Origin: Arion vulgaris | Lineage: Eukaryota; Mollusca; Gastropoda; Stylommatophora; Arionidae | Assembly: GCA_020796225.1 (NCBI GenBank) | Contig: CM036760.1 | Coordinates: forward strand, 5,436,001 to 5,500,000 | Direction of reading: 5' to 3' | Length of the DNA: 64,000 bases | Shown here: positions 54,773-64,000 of the stretch, one piece after another | How the letters are laid out: every line of letters starts with the position of its first letter | Numbering within the stretch: position 1 is the first letter of the stretch | Notes under the pieces: model-generated | What the model was told of the DNA's origin: nothing | Databases searched by the model: none | The model's input: only the letters and a program-made list of their open reading frames with translations | Position numbers and translations under genes: made by a program

Positions 54773-55262
54773 TAGTTTGTAAGTACGGTTCCAATTTCAC
54801 TGCAACGGGTCACCCCATAATTGTTCCGTTCCTGTGCCAATGAAAATCACACGAAATGCTAACAACTGTGAAATGTTTCCGGTGTGAACTAATTCCAGAA
54901 TTAAACAGCTGCGTACCACCACAAAAAGCAACCTGCACCGCATAAAATGCATATGGCCATCGCTAATGTAGCAACACAGAACTGTTCATCACTTGAATTG
55001 CAATTCTTGTCGAAGGGAACATCAATCATGACAAAATCCAGCTTTCTGCACTCGCAATATAACTACATACGGCAGATTGAGCTTGTTCGCATAACCTCTG
55101 TCCGCCATTTTCTGAATACACACAACAAATGCACGATTGACACAGCAAAAAGCATTGCATGTAACAGTCATAGTTCACAGCGTTGCTCAAGCACTAACTC
55201 AGTAGCTCGGCAAACAAAACCGGAAAATACCAGACCAAACATGGCGAAAATGCGCTAGCAAA
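54773..55262 (+). repeat. Repeat D (~490 bp), copy 1
   Basis: More than 90% identical by eye to 60300-60786. Blocks: AAGTACGGTTCCAATTTCAC, CCTGCACCGCATAAAATGCA, CGGCAGATTGAGCTTGTTCG and ACTAACTCAGTAGCTCGGCA. No ORF over 103 codons, no terminal inverted repeat and no tRNA box. Nature unknown. Confidence 0.8.
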
Positions 55263-55359
55263 GACACCTCAAAGACTCTTAACCACAGAGACCTCTCACA
55301 ATATATATGAACCAGTGATTTCTATCTATTCTCTAATCCTGTTTTGCTTTTCAGCGTCA

Positions 55360-55770
55360 GGTTGGAAAAGTAGACTCCTGGAGCGAGCCACTGTGTGCAT
55401 TGTCTTTCTTTCTTTCCTACAGTTTTGATTTGCCTCACAGCGTCAGGGTAAGAAATTTCTATAACAGGCTTTTGTGAGCGCTTCATAAACAGTGTCTTTC
55501 GTCGCCTCTGTTATCTCTGAAGTCCACCTTTGTTTTGTATCCACTGTATCAGAGTAACATTGCTCTTTGTGGCACACCGTCTGTTGCTAATCTGCTTATG
55601 TGGCTAACCATTTAATTTGTTGTTTCATGATGAAGTTCAATACTGATGTTGTACCCACTTTTTTCCTGATAGCTTCCTTTCTCAACCGGTCTCTTCTTGT
55701 TACTTCCAACATTCTGTGTAGACACTTCATTTCTGTCCGGACTAGTTTTCTTCTATCATTTAATTTCTAC
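55360..55770 (-). pseudogene. LINE RT C-terminal fragment
   Basis: Minus: KLVRTEMKCLHRMLEVTRRD, RLRKEAIRKKVGTTSVLNF and KQQIKW, then a broken RWTSEITEATKD. Very close to the 51735-52790 copy. Confidence 0.75.
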
Positions 55771-55953
55771 CAGTGATTTAAATGTGATAAATCTATATTG
55801 TCTGCATGGCATTTCAAGCAAGAGATATGTACCACCTACTGCTTTGTGCGCCATTAGCTCCCCAATCTCCTGGATACTATTAATGACCATACAACTTCAT
55901 TCATAAACACAAACAAACAAAAATTATTTGAATACTTTCAATATCTTTAATAA

Positions 55954-56052
55954 TCACCGAAGGAAACCAACAGGTTTGGCTCCTAGCTTCTCTTCTTCTT
56001 TCAGGACTTTTAACAAACTCTTATTCAATTCCACACCCAATTTTTTTGCACT
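55954..56052 (-). CDS. EXOSC7: EXOSC7 (RRP42) last coding exon
   Basis: Acceptor TTTTTTTTCAG| at 56053, then SAKKLGVELNKSLLKVLKEE, KLGAKPVGFLR and TGA. This matches the C-terminus of EXOSC7 (human ends with a GKRVGKVL...KEESLG...VGFLG-type sequence). Starts in phase 0, consistent with the previous exon. EXOSC7 is an RNase PH-like, catalytically inactive ring subunit of the RNA exosome, which degrades and processes RNA in nucleus and cytoplasm. Confidence 0.9.
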   Translation of the reverse strand, partial: SAKKLGVELNKSLLKVLKEEEKLGAKPVGFLR

Positions 56053-56119
56053 CTGAAAAAAAACCCCAACAGTAAGAACTTTGTTAAAAATGTAAACTAC
56101 ATAAAATCATGAACTATTG

Positions 56120-56262
56120 TTGTTCTTCGAACGCTCCATATCGAGCACTTGTTAACCACTTTTGTGTGATTTGTATGTGATCAGAGTCTAAGAGCGATTT
56201 ACGCTGTGCCAGGTATGCGCATACAAGTAGACCAGCACATCCGATTTCTGTGATCCAAGATC
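56120..56262 (-). repeat. SINE-like family C, truncated
   Basis: TTCTTCGAACGCTCCATATC through CAAGTAGACCAGCACATCCG. Confidence 0.8.
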
Positions 56263-56264
56263 TA

Positions 56265-56520
56265 CTGTGGCGCTGTAACAACAAAACAGGTACCTGCATA
56301 GTTGAGAATCATCGTGCCGTTGAGGCACAGAGAAAATGAGCTTCGCAGAAAGACAGAACACACACATCTAACCGTGATCATGTATGCCCCACCTGTGGTA
56401 GGGGATTGTGTTCTAGGATTGGACTCTACAGTCATCTCCGCACACACCAGAGAGAGTGCAGCGGCACACGTCTGAGATTGTTGACATCATCGCTTGCGAT
56501 GGACGGCTATTATTACCTTG
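56265..56520 (+). pseudogene. LINE RT C-terminal zinc finger
   Basis: SNRDHVCPTCGRGLCSRIGL then YSHLRTHQREC: a C2H2 finger (CPTC...H...H) in the ending of the LINE lineage also seen at 33290-33910. Upstream WRCNNKTGT matches the usual preceding region. Confidence 0.8.
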
Positions 56521-56701
56521 TATACAATTGTTTATAATATATCTAGCAATGATACCATGTTTTAAAAAGAAAAGTATGCACACTATACAAATTGCTGCAA
56601 TACTTCTGTGAAAATGACACTTCAGAACATACTTTTATCATCGATGTAAACAAATGTAACACTTATGGAAATGAAACAATGCAACATGGTTCTACCATCT
56701 A

Positions 56702-56945
56702 CACTGCTTCGAACACTTCATATCAACCACTTGTTAACCACCCTGTATGATTTGTATGTGATCTGAGCCTAAGAGCAATTGCACATTGTGCCAGTTATGT
56801 GTCAACATGTAGGTCAGCACATCCTATTTTTGCGATGCTTTTTATTTACTAGGGTAGCTATCCTAGGTCCTTACATTAGTCGCCTTGTAGGTCAGTGGTA
56901 CTATTCTTTGCTTCCCTTATAGTCCCGGTACTACACGGGCATACC
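56702..56945 (-). repeat. SINE-like family C
   Basis: CTTCGAACACTTCATATCAA to CTTTGCTTCCCTTATAGTCC. Confidence 0.85.
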
Positions 56946-57099
56946 ATCTACACACAAACAGTAACAAGTCTAGTAATTACATTCCATAATAAATGCAATC
57001 TAAAAATAAAAACAGCTGTAACATGTTTAGAAATGACACTTGTAACAGTTCTGTTTTATATACCAACAGGAGTAACATTTGTAGAAATGAAACACTTAA

Positions 57100-57745
57100 G
57101 GGGGACTCTGGTCTGGAAACTATTTTCTTTGCTTTGGTATTAATGTAGAATTTGTATAACAATTTTGAAAGATTATGACTTAGAATAGTAGAAAAAATTA
57201 GAAAAAAAAAAGTCAAGCTTGCATGAAACAATACAAAATGGCCGCTAGCACAAAATTCAAATCCTGGCTCGAAGTTAATGAATATAAATGAATTCTGTTT
57301 CACTCTAAGGTGAGCAATTGTAATATCTACAAAATTACTGATCCTTTTAGGATATATTAAATATTACATTTTTATGAATTTTTGTGTAAACACACCCTCC
57401 AAAAACAGCTTTTTTGACCACATTTTGAGGGAATTTTTACCAAAAATTTATAAAAAATTAAATATTTAATATATCCTAAAATCATGTGTAATATTTTAGA
57501 TATTACAATTGCGCACCTTAGAGTGAAAACAGAATTCATTTACATTCATTAGATTCAGAGCCTTAGGATTTGAAATTTTGTTTTTGGCGGCCATTTTGTA
57601 TTGTTTCCATGGCAACACTTTGACTTTTTTTTTTACTAATTTTTTCTACTATTCTAAGTCATACTCTTTCAAAATGCTTATACAAATTTTATATTAATAT
57701 GAAAACAACGAAAATAGATTCTTGATTTTCAAGACCCGAATCCCC
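57100..57745. mobile_element. Foldback MITE, 646 bp, TTAA-flanked
   Basis: TTAA at 57096-57099 and 57746-57749. The two arms (~290 bp each) are inverted copies: from the left GGGGGACTCTGGTCTGGAAA, from the right GGGGATTCGGGTCTTGAAAA, and both contain TATGACTTAGAATAGTAGAA, CAATACAAAATGGCCGC and AGGATATATTAAATATT. A short spacer (~57375-57450) separates them. Could fold into a long hairpin. Confidence 0.9.
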
Positions 57746-57786
57746 TTAAATCAAGTTGGTGTAGACTGTCTCAACCTTTCACTTAC

Positions 57787-57883
57787 ATCAATCATTTCTG
57801 ATATATTATCAACATGCAAACTTCCAGATCCTTCTTTTCTCATCGCTGTTATGGTTCCATTTTCTGTAACACCCAGTATAACT
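57787..57883 (-). CDS. EXOSC7: EXOSC7 coding exon (third from visible start)
   Basis: Acceptor TTTGTATTTCAG| and donor GAT|GTAAGT. Encodes VILGVTENGTITAMRKEGSG then SLHVDNISEMID, matching the human VTSKGVVTCMRKVGKGSLD...EM region of the RNase PH fold. Its first base (A) completes an arginine codon with AG from the previous exon. Confidence 0.92.
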
Positions 57884-58054
57884 CTGAAATACAAATTCCA
57901 TGTATTATTAATGGTGAAGTAGGTGGAGAAAAGTTTCATTCTTTGTCCAGTAAAAGATGGATTACAAATAAATTATTTCATCCCCTGTGTATTACCAGTA
58001 AAATGTGATTTTTAATTGACCTACTATCCGGAGAGAAAAGACACTAGAACACAT

Positions 58055-58745
58055 TGACACTTCATACCCCTGACCCAAGTAGACCCATATATACACAGAT
58101 GTACATCGGACACGACAGCGAGGAAATGAGGGGCCGGAATCATCATTACACTCCAAGATGGAACCACACTCAAAAATTCAAGTGAAACCAGTGAACTCTC
58201 AACAAATTTTAGAGCTGAACAACAGGCAATAGTTGATGCAGCAAAACTTCTGCAACAAAGAAACATACAAAACAAATTTGTTTTCCTTTGCGACTGCATG
58301 TCAGTCCTACAAGTCTTACAAAAGGAACCACAAAATAATATGGAAAGAGAGCCGACACTACAGCTAAACAAGCTCTCAAAACACAACCAAATTATTCTCC
58401 AGTGGATACCAAACCACTGTGGTGTACCAGGAAATGAGAGAGCAGACATGCTGGCTAAGGAGGGAACAAAACAAACATCCAGTATCATAACCAAAAATCA
58501 AGACACATATCAAGAGAAAATATAAAGAGTTGTGGAGGCAACAAACCCACAGCAAACACCCACAAGATCCCATCAGCAGACTAAACAGAAAACAACATAA
58601 CAATCTTTCGCCTAAGAACAGGTCACTGCAGGCTCAACCATCACATGCATAGAATAAAGCTTGCTCAGACAGCACAGAGTGTATGTCACACAGAAACAGA
58701 CTCCAGAGCACATTCTGCAGTCATGTCCATCATATTTCTCTCTCT
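58055..58745 (+). pseudogene. RNase H domain of a retrotransposon, with zinc-binding tail
   Basis: Across frames: IYTD (first Asp), NFRAEQQAIVDAAKLLQQRN (Glu), FLCDCMSVLQVL (Asp), QWIPNHCGVPGNERADMLAK (last motif), then FRLRTGHCRLNHHMHRIK and HTETDSR...QSCP. The order of catalytic residues is intact but at least three frameshifts or stops break it. Confidence 0.85.
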
Positions 58746-58807
58746 CTCGTCTTTTCTGCCATTCTTATTGTGATATATAAACAGCCTTTGTCAAGAACGT
58801 AGTTTTA

Positions 58808-58935
58808 CATCACATCATTCAGCGCCATTTGGAGCCCTGGTGCTTATACTTCAGTGACGTAGCCGGTTTCAGCCAGTGTTTACTGGGTTTGCTCTTCGTC
58901 AGCCTTTGACTGTCCCCAGCCTACCTGCAAGTTAT
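58808..58935 (-). repeat. Interspersed repeat A, copy 3 (partial)
   Basis: Minus: GGCTGGGGACAGTCAAAGGC, CAAACCCAGTAAACACTGGC and GTATAAGCACCAGGGCTCC, matching 519-796 and 28829-29135. Confidence 0.7.
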
Positions 58936-59234
58936 GTTCATCATACATACACAAATGAAACGAAACATGGCCTCATGAACGAAGCTTACAGAGCAAGCTA
59001 TGAGGAACTCTAGAGAAACTCCAACTAACATGCAGCTTCATAGTGGCAACCCATCTCATGGTTTAGACGAGCATACGAATCCGAATAAAAATTGACCTAC
59101 TATTTAGCAAGGTAAAACACAAAATGCTAGATAACTTAAATATAGATGTTAAAGATTTAAGAGTAATCACAAAAGAATGTATTGGAAACAAACAGCAGCC
59201 ATGCAATAAAAAAAAGGATTGGTTATCGGTTACT

Positions 59235-59520
59235 GAACTGCCATTACAGCATTCCGGGCAGACCCATAGGTGCTCAGTCTCTCCCAACAGATGTTAAAGA
59301 TTATGCATACTGATGGTTCTTGTGACTCGCTGGTTAAACAACTCCTCTCTCTGCTCCTCAAGCATCCAACTCTACTTATACAAGTAATATTAAACTCCTT
59401 AAATCACTGGATTGATTCAACATCAATTTTGGTGTCCTCATCTAACAGTAGGTTGCCAAGAGACTGAAGAACATCCCCCTTATCCATCCTCAACTCTCCA
59501 ACAATCAATGCTTAAAAAGT
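59235..59520 (-). pseudogene. RNase H LINE terminal domain
   Basis: Plus-strand CCATAGGTGCTCAGTCTCTC corresponds to the GAGCACCTATGG (EHLW) end; the rest (LLATYC, MRTPKL, SLTSVGRD in minus frames) parallels 32575-33060 with stops. Confidence 0.55.
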
Positions 59521-59562
59521 AAATTTAAATCAGATTATGTCTGTGTGTTGCCATGGCTCACA

Positions 59563-59645
59563 AGGGGAGCCCAAAATAGTAACACTGCGACCTACAAAGC
59601 ATGTCGTAAGAGGCGACTGAGGTAGGGGTCTAGGGAAGCTAGCAA
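59563..59645 (+). repeat. SINE-like family C, 5' fragment
   Basis: GGGGAGCCCAAAATAGTAAC to GGTAGGGGTCTAGGGAAGCT. Confidence 0.75.
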
Positions 59646-59714
59646 TTTTTGTACTCCAGAACAAGATCAACATGTTCTCAACAAAAAACATTAATACATG
59701 GCTGTTTCTTTTCA

Positions 59715-60150
59715 GGGAGTCTCTATGTTGAAGTGGTAACCCTTTCGCTGCTACATACTTTCTGAAGACTGAGCTAAAAATAGCTACTCTTTGTTTCTAG
59801 GTCACAAACGTGAATGTACGCCAATAGCAGTGACAGTAGTAATGTATAACGTGTTAACTCTTCTTTAGCCCACAGAGGAGAGATAACAGACATGTTAATG
59901 AGTCTTTAGAAGTGAATGGGCAAGACGTATATATACATCTTTAGCAGCTAAAGAGTTAAGATGTCTGCCTGTCATTCTGAAGGTTGTGGCTTTGAAACTG
60001 GACCAAGTCACATGTGCAATTTTTTCATGAGATCCCTAGGATTGTTACTGGGGCTACAGAGTTGGTGCAACACTCTCGGTAGATAGCGTGTCTTTTCTGC
60101 CTAATTGGACGGAGCAATGAAGTCAATCACTAGTCTTTAGATCCTTCTTT
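59715..60150 (+). repeat. tRNA-SINE family 2, split by a MITE in box A
   Basis: Left piece GGGAGTCTCTATGTTGAAGT and right piece TTAAGATGTCTGCCTGTCAT line up with the head of the intact copy at 53085-53330 once 59740-59955 is removed. The body CCTAGGATTGTTACTGGGGC follows. Confidence 0.8.
59740..59955. mobile_element. piggyBac-type MITE, 216 bp
   Basis: Ends CCCTTTCGCTGCTACATA and, read inward, CTCTTTAGCTGCTAAAGA. TTAA at 59956-59959; the left copy is GTAA (59736-59739). It occupies the TTAA naturally present in the box A of a tRNA-SINE. Confidence 0.8.
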
Positions 60151-60299
60151 CCTTATAAATGTCACTATACTTATAAGCACTAATGATACCTAGCACAACA
60201 CTAACAAGTGCACTAAACAAGCCTGATAACATTACAATGAAAATGAATCATGCTAAAATTGGATGTGCTGTACAGAAGGATATAAATATCTCAACTGTT

Positions 60300-60786
60300 C
60301 ATAGTTCATAAGTACGGTTCCAACTTCACTGCAACGGGTCACCCATAATTGCTCCGTTCCTGTGCCAATGAATATCACACGAAATGCTAACATCTGTGAA
60401 AAGTTTCCTGTGTGAACTAATTCCAGAATGAAACAGCCGCGCACCGCCACAAAAAGCAACCTGCACCGCATAAAATGCATATGGCCATCGCGAATGTAGC
60501 AACACAAAACTGTTCATCACTTGAATTGCAATTCTTGTCGAAGGGGACATCAATCACGACAAAATCCAGCTTTCTGCACTTGCAATATAACTGCATACGG
60601 CAGATTGAACTTGTTCGTCATAACCGATGTCCGCCATTTTCTGAATACACACAACAAACGCACGGTTGACACAGCAAAAAGCATTGCATGTAACAGTCAC
60701 AGCATTGCTCAAGCACTAACTCAGTAGCTCGGCAAACGAAACCGGAAAATACCCGACCAAACATGGAGGGAATGCACTAGCAAAGT
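60300..60786 (+). repeat. Repeat D (~490 bp), copy 2
   Basis: Same orientation as 54773-55262; the shared start is CATAGTT + TAAGTACGGTTCCAA and the shared end ACTAGCAAAG or similar. Confidence 0.8.
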
Positions 60787-60997
60787 TGTGTTCAGAATCA
60801 AACCATTCTGACTGAATGGCCCTCCCGTATTCCGCCATTGTTGGCCAGATCTCAACTGTTGTAAATCCCAAGATATTATAATCACACTCAGTGGTTCAAT
60901 TCGTAAAGATGGTTGATAAAATGTTATTTTAGATCAAGTAAAGAAGAAGATAATGAATAAGTCAATAAATGTCTGAATAAATAAAATGAAACAAAAC

Positions 60998-61056
60998 CTG
61001 GCTAAAGTGCAAGCTTCCTCTTTCTCACTGGCATCGACAACATGGCAGCGTCCAAT
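60998..61056 (-). CDS. EXOSC7: EXOSC7 coding exon (second from visible start)
   Basis: Acceptor TATGATCTAG| and donor GCCAG|GTTTTG. Encodes IGRCHVVDASEKEEACTLA, matching human IGYRHVVDATLQEEACSLA. Phase 0 at the start, phase 2 at the end; both agree with the neighbouring exons. Confidence 0.92.
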
Positions 61057-61126
61057 CTAGATCATAGAACATGAAACAAAAAATAAATATTTACATTAAC
61101 ACAATCGTTCACATGTATATAAATGA

Positions 61127-61370
61127 TTCTTCTTCGTCTTCAAACGCTTCATATCGACCACTTATTAAACCCCTCTCAGTGATCTTATGTGATCTGAGCC
61201 TAAAAGTGATTGCACATTATGCTAGTTATTCGCCTACAAATAGACCAGCACTTTCAATTTTTTTATGATGCTTTTATAGGGTAGCTTCCCTAGGCCTCTA
61301 CCTCAGTCTTGTAGGTTGCAGTGTTACTATTCTTTGCTCCCCTTGCAAGCCCGGGAACATATGGGCGTAA
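61127..61370 (-). repeat. SINE-like family C
   Basis: CTTCAAACGCTTCATATCGA to CTTTGCTCCCCTTGCAAGCC. Confidence 0.85.
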
Positions 61371-61454
61371 CTATCAGCACAAATGCTCTGTTAAAGTCTA
61401 CCAAACTATAGTTCAAATAAAAAGAATAATTTGAAGTAAAGGCTTAGTTCGAAG

Positions 61455-61690
61455 GAAAAGTGTCCTATATTCTCTTCATGTCCTGTTTGACACATAAATC
61501 TTCCACAAGAGATTTCCACTGTTGTCACAATTTTAAAACTCTCCACAGTACTTCATGTTTACTTTGGGAAGTGTCCAGGTCTTCTTTTCTACAATCAATG
61601 CCCTACCCAATGCTCCTACTGGCATACATGTCCAAACCATTCCCTGTACACTGTTTCTATATATTTTAAGTTTTGTTTTAAGATTTTATC
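61455..61690 (-). pseudogene. LINE RT end
   Basis: Minus MPVGALGRALI-like and CGRFMCQTGHEENI parallel the 2390-2835 copy. Confidence 0.6.
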
Positions 61691-61971
61691 CTTTTGCTTT
61701 CCAGATTTTGTTTAGCATGATGAAAGTTTGACTTGTTTTCTTGCTTTTTTCTATGTTCTTTTAAGAATCCCTGTGCTGTGATGCTGTCAATCTTGAACTT
61801 CCTCTATGATTTCACGTTGCAATTGTATTTTCTGATTGTTTGAGCGGTATTACTGTTTGTTCTATAGTTTGAGCTGTTTTTGAAAGTGTATCTATTTTGA
61901 AGGAAAAGTTTAGTAAGAAGTAAAAGAATCATGAATATGAAACAACAACTACCAGCTTAGAGAAACATTAC

Positions 61972-62092
61972 CTTGTTAACTGTGACAATGACTGGAGCTC
62001 CGGTCACATCTAATCTCTTGTAATCATATGGATCATCAGAGACATCCAGCTCAATTCCTCCTTCATCTTTGGTCATTGTCACATTGGGGATT
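61972..62092 (-). CDS. EXOSC7: EXOSC7 coding exon (first visible)
   Basis: Acceptor TTGCTTTTCAAG| and donor AAG|GTAATG. Encodes IPNVTMTKDEGGIELDVSDD, PYDYKRLDVTGAPVIVTVNK, matching human EXOSC7 from IPRVRV...IELSDDPYD to CIVTLCK. Its first base completes a codon from an upstream exon in phase 2. The earlier exons (roughly the first 165 residues, the main RNase PH half) are beyond the right edge or not seen. Confidence 0.93.
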
Positions 62093-62149
62093 CTTGAAAA
62101 GCAAAGATGAATACAGCTTAGGTTAATACATACACCATGTCACTCAATC

Positions 62150-62560
62150 TTATCTTATCTTATCCACATTTGCAGTGAAGCATCGTGGGGAGAGTTAGTT
62201 TTCTATCTTGTGCCAGGTGTGTTGCGCTTGACGTCAGTCCATGCTTTCGCAGGGACTCTGAGATGTTATCTATCCATCGTGTTCTTGGCCTACCTCATGC
62301 TCTGCGCCCTGGGTGTCGATTATCGTAGGCATGTGATGGTAGTAAATGTGGTTCTATTCTCATTAGGTGGCCGAACCACTTGATTCTTTGCTTCTCGATG
62401 TACTGTATGCATGGTATAGTACCAACGATGCTTCTGATATTCTCGTTTCTCACTCTATCTCGCCTTGTAACGTTGACAGCTTTTCGTAGACATCTCATTT
62501 CACATGTTGTAATCTTTCTTTCTTGTGTCTTAGTCAGGGGCCATGTTTGGCACTGATAGA
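62150..62560 (-). pseudogene. LINE RT C-terminal fragment
   Basis: MRCLRKAVNVTRRDRVRNEN, RSIVGTIPCIQYIEKQRIKW and FGHLMRIEPH, with a tail by frameshift. Confidence 0.8.
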
Positions 62561-62682
62561 TTTGTCACTCAATAATATAACAAATTGTATTTAAATATGA
62601 TACAAAAATATAGAGAGTTTGATGTCTATTTTATTCCTTATCTCTTCACTACATCCCAATCTGATATTATTGAAAATAAAAA

Positions 62683-62917
62683 TCATGGCATATACTTTAC
62701 AAGATGTCGCTATCAACCACAGTAAACGAGCCGTTCATTTTTTAGGCACCACTTATACATTTAGTAGTTTACAATTGATTTCTGAACAGTGAGGTCTTTT
62801 TGAATTGTTTGCAAAAATTAATGAGAACAAATTTGCTTCCAAACTGTCCGCCGCGGAGATTGAACCAAGTACTCTTAGATTGTGATCGAGCTGACTACCT
62901 CTTTAGCTACAGATGCC
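62683..62917 (-). repeat. tRNA-SINE family 1
   Basis: Plus-strand ATCATGGCATATACTTTACA (tail) to GATTGAACCAAGTACTCTTA (box B region, degenerate). Confidence 0.75.
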
Positions 62918-62924
62918 CACATTT

Positions 62925-63315
62925 ATTGAATATTATTATATCTCAAACATTCATCAACTGGTGTCTGTGCAGAATAGAGGGAATAAGATAGTATGATAGG
63001 GTCACAAATGAGGAACTTATGGAGAAAACAAGACAGATTCCAGTGAACAAACAGGTTAAAAAAGGCGCTGGATAGGACACACTTTGCGAAAACCGAGGGG
63101 AATATAACAAGAAGGGTCCTTGCCTGGAACCCGAGGGACAGCGAAAGAAGGGAGGCCGAGAAATACATGGAGATGAGATTTGGAGGCGGAGATCAACAAT
63201 ATAAAGAAGAGCTGGAGGGAGCTGCAGAAGATAGCTAGAGATAGGAAGACTTGGCATGAGTTGGTTGAGGGCTTATGTCCCAACCCGGGGTAAAAAGGCA
63301 AAGAGAGAGAGATTA
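62925..63315 (+). pseudogene. LINE RT C-terminal fragment with (GA)n tail
   Basis: FINWCLCRIEGIR, ERREAEKYMEMRFG, WRELQK-type and RDRKTWHELVEGLC PNPG blocks, then AAAGAGAGAGAGA. It is a longer sister of 44508-44663. Confidence 0.8.
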
Positions 63316-63344
63316 TGACATCTAAATATTTTAATCATTTGAAT

Positions 63345-63530
63345 TTACATATTTTTGGGGAGCAACATTAGCAAAGATGGAGTAACAGACTGAGATGTAA
63401 GTGCTAGGATTGGCAAAGCCAGGTTTGCTTTCAACTCTCTCTGTCCAGTATGGAACTTTTTTTCTGGGATATAAGCTTAGACTGTACACAACAAATGTAA
63501 AGTTGTCCCGCTCTATGGCTCTGTGTCATG
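63345..63530 (+). pseudogene. LINE RT fragment
   Basis: LGSNISKDGVTD, DVSARIGKARFAFNSL and VVPLYGS: the block between RT palm and C-terminal tail. Confidence 0.7.
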
Positions 63531-63559
63531 ACTAGTGACTAAGAATATTACATTCATCT

Positions 63560-63790
63560 TCTTCCAACACTCCACTTCGACCACTTGTTAACCACTCTGT
63601 GTGATTTGTATGTGATCTGAGCCCAAGAGTGATTGTACGGTGTGCCAGTTATGCACCTACAAGTAAGCTAGCACATCCGATTCCTGCTATGCTTTTTATT
63701 TACTAGGGTAGCCACCCTAGGTCCTACATTTGTCACCTCTTAGGGCGGAGTGATACTTTTATTTGCTTCCCTTACTGTCCCGGAACCACA
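63560..63790 (-). repeat. SINE-like family C
   Basis: CTTCCAACACTCCACTTCGA to TTTGCTTCCCTTACTGTCC. Confidence 0.85.
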
Positions 63791-63969
63791 CTGGTATATT
63801 ACATTCAAACTGTAGGCATTTACTAACAGATGTCTCTACCACACACTCCATATCAGATGGCCATAAGTAATAACAAATACAGAATTGTGAACTGGAGATT
63901 ATGGGGTGAAAGCAGCAATCGACTGGACACACCTTCAGGAAACAACACAACCAGATATGCACATCGTCG

Positions 63970-64000
63970 GTGTGTCGCAGGGGAGCAAAGAATGGTAATA
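63970..64000 (+). repeat. SINE-like family C, cut by the window end
   Basis: GGGGAGCAAAGAATGGTAAT is the start of this repeat. Confidence 0.7.

Larger units (their letters stand above)
56053..57786 (-). other. EXOSC7: EXOSC7 last intron
   Basis: Between GAT|GTAAGT and TTTCAG|. Holds two family C SINE copies, a LINE zinc-finger end and a foldback MITE. Confidence 0.85.
57884..60997 (-). other. EXOSC7: EXOSC7 intron with TEs
   Basis: 3.1 kb from AG|GTTTTG to TTTCAG|. Contains an RNase H fragment, LINE ends, a MITE-split SINE and repeat D. Confidence 0.85.

Overview
This window is animal (metazoan) genomic DNA, AT-rich and packed with transposon fragments. Three host genes are recognisable, all on the minus strand and all split by introns: (1) a UBE2V/MMS2-type ubiquitin-conjugating enzyme variant, with coding exon 1 near 16.9 kb and exon 2 near 12.1 kb and the remaining exons off the left edge; (2) a ZNFX1-like helicase/zinc-finger gene, apparently complete, with a short first coding exon at 44.8-44.9 kb, a giant 6.4-kb exon at 35.4-41.8 kb and a small last exon with a poly(A) signal near 31.5-31.7 kb; (3) the last four coding exons of EXOSC7 (exosome subunit RRP42), 62.1 to 55.95 kb, with upstream exons off the right edge. 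I built these models from splice sites, reading-phase agreement and protein similarity. A weaker minus-strand gene of unknown identity may lie at 25.9-28.4 kb. The species cannot be named; the repeat content (RNase H-bearing LINEs, several tRNA-derived SINE families, piggyBac- and hAT-type MITEs) fits an invertebrate such as a lophotrochozoan, but that is inference.

Layout. 0-5 kb: LINE 3' fragments, a tRNA-SINE, and a TTAA-flanked piggyBac-type element. 5.2-11.5 kb: a young LTR retrotransposon with 463-bp LTRs and a 4-bp target duplication; it has a broken gag-like region, no visible pol, and a SINE inserted in its 3' LTR. 12-17 kb: UBE2V exons with a TE-filled intron. 17-31 kb: LINE RT/RNase H remains, SINEs and the doubtful exons. 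31.5-44.9 kb: ZNFX1-like gene, whose 3' intron (31.7-35.4 kb) is full of LINE ends. 44-45.3 kb: two 36-bp minisatellites just upstream of the ZNFX1-like start. 45.3-55 kb: LINE remains including an endonuclease domain, two hAT MITEs with perfect 8-bp duplications, and SINEs. 55.9-62.1 kb: EXOSC7 exons with introns holding a 646-bp foldback MITE, an RNase H fragment and a duplicated ~490-bp repeat. 62.1-64 kb: LINE and SINE pieces.

Two of the three host genes act in RNA biology (an RNA helicase linked to antiviral and small-RNA pathways, and a subunit of the RNA exosome). The third makes K63-linked ubiquitin chains with UBC13. I see no evidence that they form one pathway here; they are simply neighbours. 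Much of the interest is in the nested insertion history, which can be read directly from target-site duplications, and in the unusual architecture of the ZNFX1-like protein.
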